DNA from: Pseudogulbenkiania ferrooxidans 2002
GTDB taxonomy: Bacteria > Pseudomonadota > Gammaproteobacteria > Burkholderiales > Chromobacteriaceae
DNA length: 64,000 bases
Reading direction: 5' to 3'
Assembly: GCF_000174355.1 (NCBI RefSeq)
Contig: NZ_ACIS01000004.1
Location: 344,364 to 408,363 of the forward strand
A model generated the notes under the pieces. It was not told where the DNA came from. It made no database searches and saw nothing but the letters and a program-made list of their open reading frames with translations. The translations under genes were made by a program, and so were the position numbers. Shown one piece after another: positions 36,645 to 45,800 of the stretch (its first letter is position 1; the number at the start of each line of letters is the position of its first letter).

Positions 36645-36995
36645 ATGCCGGATTCTCTGCCGCTCCCGCCGTATTGGACCGTGATCTTTTCCTCGCAGCG
36701 TAGCGAGGCCGAGCAGGGCTACGCCGAGATGGCCGAGCGCATGTTGCGGCTGGCCCGGGTGCAGCCCGGCTTTCTCGGCATGGAAAGCGCGCGGGACGAA
36801 AACGGTTTCGGCATTACCGTGTCTTATTGGGATAGCGTGGAGGCGATTGCCGCCTGGCGTCATCATGCGGAACACATGGTGGCGCAGCGCCTTGGGCGTG
36901 AGGTGTGGTATCAGGCCTTTTCGCTGAAGGTGGCCCGCGTCGAGCGGGCGCACGATTTCCCGAATCCGACGTCGCATGAGCCAGGGCCGGGTTGA
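36645..36995 (+). CDS. Antibiotic biosynthesis monooxygenase-fold protein between era and recO
   Basis: 116 residues. P-P-Y-W-T-V-I-F-S-S-Q-R, G-F-L-G-M-E-S-A-R and V-S-Y-W-D-S-V-E-A-I-A-A-W-R-H-H-A-E-H resemble the small ABM/heme-degrading-like barrel family. It starts 2 bases after the era stop and overlaps recO by 20 bases, so it is translated from the same message. Not homologous to era or recO; the reason for its place here is unknown. Confidence 0.75.
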   Translation: MPDSLPLPPYWTVIFSSQRSEAEQGYAEMAERMLRLARVQPGFLGMESARDENGFGITVSYWDSVEAIAAWRHHAEHMVAQRLGREVWYQAFSLKVARVERAHDFPNPTSHEPGPG

Positions 36996-37704
36996 CCGCC
37001 AGCCGGCCTACGTGCTGCATGCCCAGCCGTACCGGGAAACCAGCCTGCTGCTCGATGTCCTGACGCGCGAGCACGGACGCATCGCGCTGGTGGCGCGTGG
37101 CGCGCGCCGGCCCCGGTCCGACCTGCGGGGCGTGCTGTTGCCGTTCCAGCCGCTGCTCCTGGCCTGGTTTGGCAAGAGCGAAGTGCGCACTTTGCACACC
37201 GCCGATTGGCAGGGCGGCGTGCCGCAACTGTCGGGCTTGCCGCTGGTGTGCGGGTTTTATCTCAATGAATTGTTGATCAAGCTGACGGCGCGCGACGACC
37301 CGCACCCGGAAACCTTCGGCGTCTACGCCGAGGCGGTGCGTGGGCTGGCGTCGGGCGGCTTACTGTCGTCGGTGTTGCGGCGCTTCGAGCTGGGCCTGGT
37401 GCGCACGCTGGGCTACGCGCCTGCTTTCGATGTCGACAGCAACGGGCGCGAAGTGGAGCCCGACGTGCCCTACCTGTGCGGGCCCGAGCAGGCGCTACAG
37501 CGTTGGCAGGGCGGGCCGGTGCCGGCGCAGCAGCAGGTGATCGAGGGCCGGATTCTGCTGGCGATGGCCGGCGGCGATTTTTCCGAGCTCGCCACGCGGC
37601 GCGAGGCGCGCCGTCTGATGAGACTTTTTCTGGGGCAGCTTCTGGGGGCGCAGTCATTGGCGACCCGCGAGCTGCTGCAATCAATCAGTGCCCTCGGCGA
37701 CTGA
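36976..37704 (+). CDS. recO: DNA repair protein RecO
   Basis: Recombination mediator that loads RecA with RecF and RecR. 242 residues: N-terminal OB domain (Q-P-A-Y-V-L-H-A-Q-P-Y-R-E-T-S-L-L-L-D-V-L-T) and helical C-terminal part. No zinc-binding cysteine set is seen, as in many proteobacterial RecO. It is followed by a 227-base gap with no feature I can name. Confidence 0.93.
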   Translation: MSQGRVDRQPAYVLHAQPYRETSLLLDVLTREHGRIALVARGARRPRSDLRGVLLPFQPLLLAWFGKSEVRTLHTADWQGGVPQLSGLPLVCGFYLNELLIKLTARDDPHPETFGVYAEAVRGLASGGLLSSVLRRFELGLVRTLGYAPAFDVDSNGREVEPDVPYLCGPEQALQRWQGGPVPAQQQVIEGRILLAMAGGDFSELATRREARRLMRLFLGQLLGAQSLATRELLQSISALGD

Positions 37705-37931
37705 TTCCAACGGTATTGGAAACGAGAACGCGAGGACCCGCGAGTGGGGCAGCGGAGGGCGCCGGCTCTCGGCAAGCGGTTGCGAGCGGCTTTCCGCAGG
37801 CCAATCGAGTGCTGGGCTAATTCAAGGATTGGCCACGCTGAGCTGGACCCGCGCGCCGTGCGCGACATGTCGCGGACACGCGATCGTTTCTAACCTGAAT
37901 GGAATGAGACCGACCGGGGCGATGGAGTGAG

Positions 37932-38672
37932 ATGATGATTCTGTTGGGCGTGAATATCGACCATGTGGCCACCCTGCGCCAGGCGCGTGGCACCCGTTAC
38001 CCGAGTCCGATCGAAGCGGCGCTGGTTGCCGAGACAGCCGGTGCCGACCTGATTACCCTGCATCTGCGCGAAGACCGTCGCCACATCCAGGACGCCGACG
38101 TGGTGGCGATGCGCCAGGTGATCAAGACGCGCATGAACCTGGAGATGGCGCTGACCGAGGAAATGTTGGCCAATGCGCTGGCAGTCAAACCGGAGGATGT
38201 CTGCCTGGTGCCGGAAAAGCGCGAGGAGATCACCACCGAGGGCGGCCTCGACGTGATCCGTCATTTCGACCAAGTGCGTGACTATACCCTGGCCCTCACC
38301 GAGGCCGGCATTCGCGTTTCGCTGTTCATCGACCCGGACAACCAGCAGATCGAAGCGGCCCGCGACGCCGGTGCTCGCGTCATCGAACTGCACACCGGTG
38401 CCTACGCCGACGCCGTGCATCAGGCCGAACGCGAGCGTGAACTGGCGCGCGTGCGCGAGGCGGCGGTGTTCGCCGCGCACCTGGACTTCGTGGTCAACGC
38501 CGGCCATGGCCTGTCGTATCACAACGTGAAGTCGGTGGCGGCGATTGCCGAAATCGCCGAACTCAATATCGGTCACGCCATCGTCAGCCAGGCGCTGTTC
38601 GTCGGCTTCCCCGAGGCGGTGCGTTCGATGAAAGCGCTGATGATCGAAGGTCGGCGCGACGCCTACCAATAA
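37932..38672 (+). CDS. pdxJ: Pyridoxine 5'-phosphate synthase
   Basis: Last step of vitamin B6 synthesis, joining 1-deoxyxylulose 5-phosphate and aminoacetone phosphate derivatives. 246 residues: [16 protein letters not shown] at the start, [16 protein letters not shown], and V-N-A-G-H-G-L. Two adjacent ATGs (37932, 37935) share the GGAGTGAG site. Followed closely by acpS, the common pdxJ-acpS pair. Confidence 0.97.
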   Translation: MMILLGVNIDHVATLRQARGTRYPSPIEAALVAETAGADLITLHLREDRRHIQDADVVAMRQVIKTRMNLEMALTEEMLANALAVKPEDVCLVPEKREEITTEGGLDVIRHFDQVRDYTLALTEAGIRVSLFIDPDNQQIEAARDAGARVIELHTGAYADAVHQAERERELARVREAAVFAAHLDFVVNAGHGLSYHNVKSVAAIAEIAELNIGHAIVSQALFVGFPEAVRSMKALMIEGRRDAYQ

Positions 38673-38684
38673 GCGATCACTGTC

Positions 38685-39098
38685 ATGATCTACGGCATCG
38701 GCACCGACATCGTCGCCGTGGCGCGCATGCAGGCCCTGCTCGATCGCTGGGGCAGCAAGGCCGGGCGGCGCATCCTGGCGCCGTCGGAGTGGGCGGCGTT
38801 TGCCGCCAGCAGCGATCCGGCGCGCTTGTTGGCCAAGCGTTTCGCGGTCAAGGAGGCGGTGTCGAAAGCCCTGGGCACCGGCATCCGCGCGCCGGTGCTG
38901 CTCACCGCCATCGCCGTCGATCACGACGCTCTGGGCAAGCCCTTGCTGGTATTCAGCCCGCCGCTGCAGCAGTTCGCCGAAAGCCGCGGCGTGGTCAGCA
39001 GCCATCTCTCCATCAGCGACGAGCGCGACCATGCGCTCGCCTTTGTCGTGCTGGAGGGGGTGCCTTCGGCCAACCCTCCCGCCATTTTGCAGGCCTGA
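38685..39098 (+). CDS. acpS: Holo-[acyl-carrier-protein] synthase
   Basis: Attaches phosphopantetheine to acyl carrier protein. 137 residues, G-I-G-T-D-I-V (Asp8) and [11 protein letters not shown] motifs intact. The C-terminus is slightly longer than usual and carries a GTTGGCCGAA copy (39065-39074, read S-A-N) beyond the conserved fold, in a place where protein constraint is low. Confidence 0.95.
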   Translation: MIYGIGTDIVAVARMQALLDRWGSKAGRRILAPSEWAAFAASSDPARLLAKRFAVKEAVSKALGTGIRAPVLLTAIAVDHDALGKPLLVFSPPLQQFAESRGVVSSHLSISDERDHALAFVVLEGVPSANPPAILQA

Positions 39099-39103
39099 TT
39101 CCT

Positions 39104-40189
39104 ATGTACAGCACTGTATCCCTCCCGCGTGGCCCCATGATGGTGGACGTGGCGGGTTTTTCCTTGACCGATGCCGAGCGCGTGCGGCTTCGCCATCCTC
39201 TGGTCGGCGGGGTGATCCTGTTTCGGCGCAATTTCGAGAACATCGAACAGCTCAAGGCGCTGACCGCTGAGATCCGCGCGCTGCGCTCCCCTCATTTGCT
39301 GATCGCGGTGGATCATGAGGGGGGGCGGGTGCAGCGCTTCCTCGATGGTTTCACGCGCCTGCCGCCGATGCGCGTGCTGGGCGAGGCCTGGCAGCGCGAT
39401 CCGCAAGAAGCCGAAAGCCTGGCCGAAACCGTCGGTTACGTGCTGGCGGCGGAACTGCGCGCCTGCGGCGTCGACCTGTCGTTCACCCCGGTACTGGACC
39501 TCGACTGGGGGCGTTGCGCCGTGATCGGCAACCGCAGCTTCAGCCGCGACCCCGAGGTGGTGTCGGCGCTGGCGCTGGCGCTGCAGCGAGGCCTCCAGCG
39601 CGGCGGCATGGCGACCTGCGGCAAGCACTTCCCAGGCCATGGCTATGTCGAGGGCGACAGCCATCACGTCATCCCGGTCGACGAGCGCAGCCTGGACGAG
39701 CTGATGGCCGACGACATCAAACCCTTCGTGCGTCTTTCCGCTGCCGGCCTCACCTCGGTGATGCCGGCGCACGTGGTATACCCGCAGGTGGACGACCAGC
39801 CGGCCGGTTTCTCGCGTATCTGGCTGCAGGACATCCTGCGCCAGCAGGTGAAGTTCGACGGGGTGATCTTCTCCGACGACCTGTGCATGGAAGGTGCGGC
39901 TGGGGCCGGCGGCATCGCCGAGCGTGCCCGCGCCGCCTTTGCCGCCGGCTGCGACATGGCCCTGGTGTGCAACCGCCCGGATCTGGCCGACGAACTGCTG
40001 GCGGCCTTGGCTGATCCGGCCATCGCCGGATTGGCGGAGCGGCTGGCGCGCATGGAAGGACAGGGCGAGCAGACCGAGTGGGAAAAGGCTCTGGATAGCG
40101 CCGATTTCGCCGCCGCCCGCGCCACCGTGGCGCGACTGGCGATGCCGCCGGATGCGCTGAAGGGGCCCGCGGTGGGCGAGGCCAGCTGA
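39104..40189 (+). CDS. nagZ: Beta-N-acetylhexosaminidase NagZ
   Basis: Cytoplasmic glycoside hydrolase family 3 enzyme in cell-wall recycling. 361 residues with H-P-L-V-G-G-V-I-L-F-R-R-N, V-D-H-E-G-G-R-V-Q-R-F, K-H-F-P-G-H-G and F-S-D-D-L (nucleophile Asp). The ATG at 39104 is 5 bases after the acpS stop. It ends the long plus-strand series. Confidence 0.95.
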   Translation: MYSTVSLPRGPMMVDVAGFSLTDAERVRLRHPLVGGVILFRRNFENIEQLKALTAEIRALRSPHLLIAVDHEGGRVQRFLDGFTRLPPMRVLGEAWQRDPQEAESLAETVGYVLAAELRACGVDLSFTPVLDLDWGRCAVIGNRSFSRDPEVVSALALALQRGLQRGGMATCGKHFPGHGYVEGDSHHVIPVDERSLDELMADDIKPFVRLSAAGLTSVMPAHVVYPQVDDQPAGFSRIWLQDILRQQVKFDGVIFSDDLCMEGAAGAGGIAERARAAFAAGCDMALVCNRPDLADELLAALADPAIAGLAERLARMEGQGEQTEWEKALDSADFAAARATVARLAMPPDALKGPAVGEAS

Positions 40190-40197
40190 GCCTATCT

Positions 40198-40385
40198 CAT
40201 TAGACGGCTGCGCCTGCGCATCTTGAGTGCCAGCGGACTGCGTGCGAACTCTCGCTCAGAGATTCGCTCAGCGATGTGGAATCCTCATGTACGCCGTGTA
40301 CATTCCGGTTCCTGTGCTCCGGTGGCACTCAACCTGCTTTGGCTCGCTCGCCTACTGAAACAGGCTGCTGGAGGTTTGTTTTTGA
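40198..40385. repeat. Candidate dispersed intergenic repeat
   Basis: This 200-base convergent gap contains small inverted repeats, notably ATGTAC/GTACAT around GCCGT at about 40288-40304, and the pair CAGCG..CGCTG. The layout (CATGTAC...GTACATTCCGGTTCC) looks like the imperfect palindromes of dispersed intergenic elements. Only one copy occurs in this window, so repetition is unproven. Confidence 0.3.
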
Positions 40386-40392
40386 TGCGGGT

Positions 40393-41559
40393 TCAGGGTT
40401 TCCACAGTTTTGCCAGGAAGCCGGGGCGCACCCCGGCCTGGCTGAGCGGCACCGCCTCGACGATGTGGTAGCCGGGGTTGCGCGTCTCGCGCCGCAGCGG
40501 CTCGGCGTAGGGCGGGCCGTCTGCCTTGCGTAGCGCCGCCACGCGGGGTTCGTTGGCTTTCTCGCGGCGGTGGGTGACCATGGCGATTTCGCCGTTGGCC
40601 AAGCGTACGCAGCTGCCCGGCGGGTAGATGCCGATCTCCTTGATCAGCAGCGCGGTGTATTGTGGGTCGAATTCCCCATAGCCGCCCTGGAACAGCTTGG
40701 CCATGATGCGAGCAGCGGGCTCGGTCGCATGGCCGGACAAGGGGGAGAGTCGGCTGGTCAGCACGTCGGCCAGGTGCAGCAGGTGGGCCAGCGCGTCGAT
40801 ATCGTGACGGTTCAGTCCATGTGGATAGCCCGAGCCGTTCCACTCCTCGTGGTGCTGCTGTACCAGGGTGTGCCACAGCTCATCGGCTATGCCGGCCTCG
40901 CGCAGGATGGCCGAGCTCAGCAGCGGATGGGCGAACAGGGCCTCGCGTTGCTGTTGCGTGGCTGGGGTGTCTTGGGCGGACATCTGGTTGAGCAGGCCGG
41001 TGACCGCGATGTTCATGGTCAGCGCCGCCCCGATCAGGCTGTGGTGGACCTGTTCGGCAAGGCCCAGGCGGCGCGCCAGTACCGCCAGCAGTGCGGCGGT
41101 GTGCAGGGCATGGCCGCTGCCGTGATCGCGCGGCGGGACCAGCAGGGTAGCGGCCAGCAGGGCGTCCGCCTGGCTGGCAGCCAGTTCGTGGAGACGCCGG
41201 ACAACGCTGTGCAGGCTGTCGGCCAGCCCGGCAACCGCCAGTCCGTGCGTCAGCAGTCCCTGTGCCCGCTGTCCGAGGAATTCCATTTCCAGCAGGGGGT
41301 TGGCCGGGCGCTGCGCCTCTTCCTGCCTGCGCAGCGCTTCGGCACGTTCGCGTTTCTCCCGCTCCAGCCGCGCCTCGATCGCGTCCTTGTCGCCCACGCC
41401 GACGTTGAGCAGCTTGTCGCGTTGCTCGGCGCTCAGGACGTAATGGCCTTTCTTCAGCAGCAAAAGGCCGTTGTTGGCGTAGACGTCGACCGGCAATTCC
41501 TGCCCCACCCTGAGTCGCAGGGGGTGCAGTTTGGACTTGTTGTCGGGAAGATCGCTCAT
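40393..41559 (-). CDS. Degenerate HD-GYP domain protein (copy 1)
   Basis: 388 residues. The N-terminal 60-residue segment (L-P-V-D-V-Y-A-N-N-G-L-L-L-L-K-K-G-H-Y-V-L) is of the type found before HD-GYP domains. The HD-GYP fold keeps H-P-L-L-S-S-A-I-L, H-H-E-E-W-N-G-S-G-Y-P and A-D-V, but the usual H-D-I-G metal motif reads T-M-N-I, so the H-D pair is lost. The C-terminal Y-P-P-G-S-C-V-R-L-A-N-G module is kept. It is therefore probably not a cyclic-di-GMP phosphodiesterase but a binding or scaffold protein. The paralogue follows at 41634. Confidence 0.8.
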   Translation of the reverse strand: MSDLPDNKSKLHPLRLRVGQELPVDVYANNGLLLLKKGHYVLSAEQRDKLLNVGVGDKDAIEARLEREKRERAEALRRQEEAQRPANPLLEMEFLGQRAQGLLTHGLAVAGLADSLHSVVRRLHELAASQADALLAATLLVPPRDHGSGHALHTAALLAVLARRLGLAEQVHHSLIGAALTMNIAVTGLLNQMSAQDTPATQQQREALFAHPLLSSAILREAGIADELWHTLVQQHHEEWNGSGYPHGLNRHDIDALAHLLHLADVLTSRLSPLSGHATEPAARIMAKLFQGGYGEFDPQYTALLIKEIGIYPPGSCVRLANGEIAMVTHRREKANEPRVAALRKADGPPYAEPLRRETRNPGYHIVEAVPLSQAGVRPGFLAKLWKP

Positions 41560-41633
41560 GGTTGGAAGTCACGCATTGGCTGATCGCCATTGTAGCCTGC
41601 CCCCAGGCCGCCGGCGCGGTGAATAATGACGGC

Positions 41634-42788
41634 CTAGTGCTTGCGTTTTTTCCACAGTGCGGAGAGGTACTGTGGGCGGATGCCGGCCTGGCTCAGCGGG
41701 ATCATGCCGACTATCTGGTATTCCTTGAGGCGAGTCTCGCGCAGCAGCGGCCCGCCGTAGGCGGCACCATCCTCGCGGCGCAGCGCGGCGACCAGCGGTT
41801 GGTCGGCGCGCTCACGCCGGGCCACCACCACGCCGAGTTCGTGGTTGGCCAGGCGCACGAAGCTGCCCGGTGGGTAGACGCCCATTTCCTTCACCAGCAG
41901 CGTGACGTACTGGCTGTCGACTTGCTGGTCGCGGTTCTTGAACAGCTGGGCCAGCGCGTTCTGCGGCAGGATGGCCTTGCGGTAGCTGCGCGGCACCAGC
42001 TTGGCGGCGGAAATGTCGGCCAGATGCAGCAGGTGGGCCAGCGGGTGGATGTCGGTGCGCTCCAGTCGTTCCGGGTAGCCGGAACTGTCCCATTCCTCGT
42101 GGTGCTGTTGCACCAGGGTATGCCACAGTTCGTCGGTGACGCCGCATTCGCGCAGGATCGCCGAGCTGAGCAGGGGGTGCCCGGCGACGTCTTCCTGCTG
42201 TTCCGGGGTCAGCGGGGTGGCCTGGCTGTACAGCTCGTCCATCAGCGGGGCGATGGAGAGGTTCATGGTGAGCGCGGCGGCGATCAGGATCAATCGGGCA
42301 TCCGCCGGCGTGTCCAGGCGCTTGGAGATCAGCGCGGCGAGGATGGCGGTGTGGATGCTGTGCGCGGCGGTGTAGCGCTGGATCGGCAGCAGCAGCATCG
42401 ACGCCAAGAGGCCGTCCGGCACCTTGTCACACAGGCCGAGCAGACGTTCGGCCAGTTCGCGCAGCTTGAGTTCGAACATCGGCTCGGACAGCGCGCAGTT
42501 GAGCAGGTAGTCGAGCGACGGGGTGATGTGGTGCACCTCCTCGAACGGTTCGATCAGCTCGGCCGGGACGTCGGCGCGCTTGGCGGTGGGGTCCGGTTTG
42601 TTCTGCTGGGCGCGCTGGCTGGCTTCGAGCGAGCTGTGGGCCAGCAGGCGCTCCTTCTGCTTGTCGGTGAGGACGTAGTGGCCCTTGCCGAGCAGCAGGA
42701 AGCCGCTCTTGGTATAGAGGTTGATGGGCAGTGCTTCCCCGACCTTGATGAGGCTGTCCAGCGGGTTTTTTCCTGAAGGCGATGCCAT
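41634..42788 (-). CDS. Degenerate HD-GYP domain protein (copy 2)
   Basis: 384 residues, same architecture as the gene at 40393 and clearly its paralogue (shared A-L-T-M-N, H-P-L-L-S-S-A-I-L-R-E, H-T-L-V-Q-Q-H-H-E-E-W, L-A-H-L-L-H-L-A-D). The H-D pair is again missing (L-T-M-N-L) and the H-H-E-x-W-x-G-S-G-Y-P element reads H-H-E-E-W-D-S-S-G-Y-P. The ATG at 42788 follows AAGGAGAA. The 74 bases between the two genes contain no promoter I can recognise, so they may form one transcript with this gene first. Confidence 0.8.
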   Translation of the reverse strand: MASPSGKNPLDSLIKVGEALPINLYTKSGFLLLGKGHYVLTDKQKERLLAHSSLEASQRAQQNKPDPTAKRADVPAELIEPFEEVHHITPSLDYLLNCALSEPMFELKLRELAERLLGLCDKVPDGLLASMLLLPIQRYTAAHSIHTAILAALISKRLDTPADARLILIAAALTMNLSIAPLMDELYSQATPLTPEQQEDVAGHPLLSSAILRECGVTDELWHTLVQQHHEEWDSSGYPERLERTDIHPLAHLLHLADISAAKLVPRSYRKAILPQNALAQLFKNRDQQVDSQYVTLLVKEMGVYPPGSFVRLANHELGVVVARRERADQPLVAALRREDGAAYGGPLLRETRLKEYQIVGMIPLSQAGIRPQYLSALWKKRKH

Positions 42789-42848
42789 GCTGTTTTTGAT
42801 TCTCCTTGGCACTTTACAAGTGTAGGCCCGGCAAACAAGGTGGGGGAC

Positions 42849-45800
42849 TTATTTACCCGAAATGGATTCCCATTCTTTCATTAAACGCTTGAGCGAAACA
42901 GGGTAAGGCGTTTTCAGCTCCTGAGCAAACAGGCTGACGCGCAACTCCTCGATTTTCCAGCGGAACTCGGCGAGCGCCGGGGTTGCCTCGCCCTTGTCTT
43001 CGGCTTCGGCCAGGCGGGTTTCCCACAGCGTCCAGAGCTGGCGGATCTCGGCGGCACGCTGGCCGTCGCGCTGAGCGTTGGCCACCTGCTTGTCCATGCG
43101 CAGGCTCATCGCCTTCAGGTAGCGCGGCAGGTGGGGCAGCTGGCTCCACGGCGTGGCGGAGAGGAAGCCCTTGTAGACCAGGCGGCCGAGTTGTTCGGTC
43201 AGTTCGCGACCGAGTTTGTGTTTGGCGAGCTTGGGTTGCAGCGCCTGGTATTCGCCGGCGATCTGGTTGAGGTAGGCGGTCACCGCCTGGATCACCGCCG
43301 GCAGCCGGGTGCGCGCGCGTGCCTTCTGGTCGTTGAAGGCTTTCTCGGTGCGCGGCGGCTCGTCGTCGCCGATGAAGGCGCGGTCGCAGATGCAGGCGAT
43401 GGCGTCGGCCAGCAGGTCGTCGATGTTGGCCACGCCCCGCAATTGCAGGCCGAGCTGGGTCATGCCGGGCAGGCCCTTGCCGAGCTGCTTCATCTGCTCC
43501 TTGAGCTGCAGCTGCAGCAGCCGCACCACGCCCTGGCGGTGGGCGCGCTGGGCGGCGTATTCGGTGTCGTAGAGGCGGATCGCCACCTTGTCGGTTTCCA
43601 GCGTCAGTGCCGGGTAGCCGGTGAGCTGCTGGCGGCCGCGGGCGAACTGGATCGCCGCCGGCAGTTCGCCGAAGTCCCAGCTGGTGACGTCGTCGCGCTC
43701 GAACTCGGCCGAGGTGTCGCGGAAGGTGAGCTGCGCGGCCTGGCCGAACTGCTTCTGCAGGGCGAGCAGGTCGCGGCCGAGGCCGATTTCCTGCTTGCCG
43801 TCGTCGATGACGCGGAAGTTGAACAGCAGGTGCGCGGGCAGCGTGGCGAGGTCGAAGTCGTCCACGGCCACTTTCACGCCGCCGGTTTCGCGCAGGATGA
43901 AGCGCGCCAGCTGCGGGGCGATCGGCTGCGTGGTGTCGGGGTTGGCCGAAAGGAAGCGCGTGACGAAATCCGGTACCGGCACACAGGTGCGGCGCACCTG
44001 CTTGGGCAGGCTCTTGATCATCAGCTGCAGCTTTTCGCGGATCATGCCGGGCACCAGCCATTCGAACGGCGCCGGCTCGAGCCGGTTGAGGATGGCGAGC
44101 GGCACGTCCACAGTGACGCCGTCGAGCGGGTGGTTGGGTTCGAAGCGGTACTTCAGGCGCAGCTTGCCGTCTTCGTGCTCGAGCCATTCCGGGAACTGGT
44201 TGACGGTGACGTGCTGGGCGGCGTGGCGCATCAGCTCTTCGCGCGTCAGGAACAGCCGCTTGGGGTCGGCCTGCTCGGCCTCTTTGCGCCAGGCTTCGAA
44301 GCTGGCGGCGTCGACCACGTGCGCCGGGATGCGCTCGGCGTAGAAGGCGAACAGCGCGTCTTCGTCCACCAGCACGTCCTGGCGCCGCGCCTTGTGTTCG
44401 AGCTGCTCGACTTCGCGGATGAGCTGCTGGTTGCGCTGGAACCAAGGGGCGTTGCTGGCATACTCCATCGCCACCAGCGCGCCGCGGATGAACAGTTCGC
44501 GCGCTTCCTCGGGCGCGATGCGGCCGTAGCTGACCGGGCGGCGCGGCACCAGGGTCAGGCCGTAGAGCGTGACGCGCTCGCTCGCCACCACTTCACCGCG
44601 GGTTTTTTCCCAGTGCGGGTCGAAGTAGTGGTACTTGATCAGGTGCGGGGCGAGTTTTTCCACCCACTCCGGCTCGACCTTGCCGACGCAGCGGGCGTAG
44701 AGCTTGGTGGTTTCCACCAGTTCGGCCGCCACCAGCCACTTCGGCTTGGCCTTCTTCAGGCCGGAGCCGGGGAAGACGTGGAAATGCACGCCGCGCGTGC
44801 CGAGGTAGTCGTCGCTCTCCTGCGATTTCATGCCGAGGTTGCCGATCAGGCCGGTGAGCAGCGCCTGGTGCAGGCGCTCGTAGGCCACGGCGTCGAGCTG
44901 CTGGCGCTTCTTGACGCTAAGCTGCTCGAGGTTGGCCGAAGGCTCGGCGTCGGCGTGCGCCTCATGGCGCTGGATCAGCCCCATCTCGGCGGCGATTTCG
45001 GCCAGCTGGCCGTGCAGTTCGCGCCATTCGCGCATCCTGAGATAGGACAGGAAATGCTCGTGGCACAGGTTGATGAGCTGGCGGTTGGACTTCTTGTGCT
45101 TGAGCGCGTCCTGGAAGAAATCCCACAGGTGCAGGAAGGACAGGAAGTCCGATTTTTCGTCGGCGAATTTCTGCTGCGCCCGCTCGGCCGCCTCGCGCGC
45201 CTCGAACGGCCGCTCGCGCGGATCCTGGATGGAGAGCGCGGCGGCGATGATCAGCACCTCGCGCACGCAGCCGAGATCGCGCGCGGCGAGCAGCATGCGG
45301 CCGATCTTGGGGTCGATCGGCAGCCGCGCCAGTTCCTTGCCGACCGGGGTCAGCTCGCTCTTCTCATCCACCGCACCCAGTTCGGTCAGCACCTGGTAGC
45401 CGTCGGCGATCAGGCGCGACGACGGCGCCTCGAGGAAGGGGAAGTCGTCGACGCGGCCGAGGCGCAGCGCCGCCATGCGCAGGATCACGGCGGCGAGGTT
45501 GGAGCGCACGATTTCCGGGTCGGTGAATGCCGGGCGGGCGTTGAAGTCGTCCTCGCCGTAGAGGCGCACGCAGACGCCGGCCTCGACCCGGCCGCAACGG
45601 CCGGCACGCTGGCGCGCGGCTGCCTGGGAAATCTTTTCCACCTGCAGTTGCTCGACCTTGGCGCGTGGCGAGTAGCGGTTGAGGCGGGCGAGGCCGGTGT
45701 CGATCACGTACTTGATGCCGGGCACGGTGAGCGAGGTTTCCGCCACGTTGGTGGCGAGCACGATGCGCCGTCCGCCCGACGGCTTGAAGATCTTCTGCTG

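Noticed and set aside
37705..37931. Gap between recO and pdxJ as a possible small RNA or gene
   Set aside because: No promoter, terminator or convincing frame could be seen.
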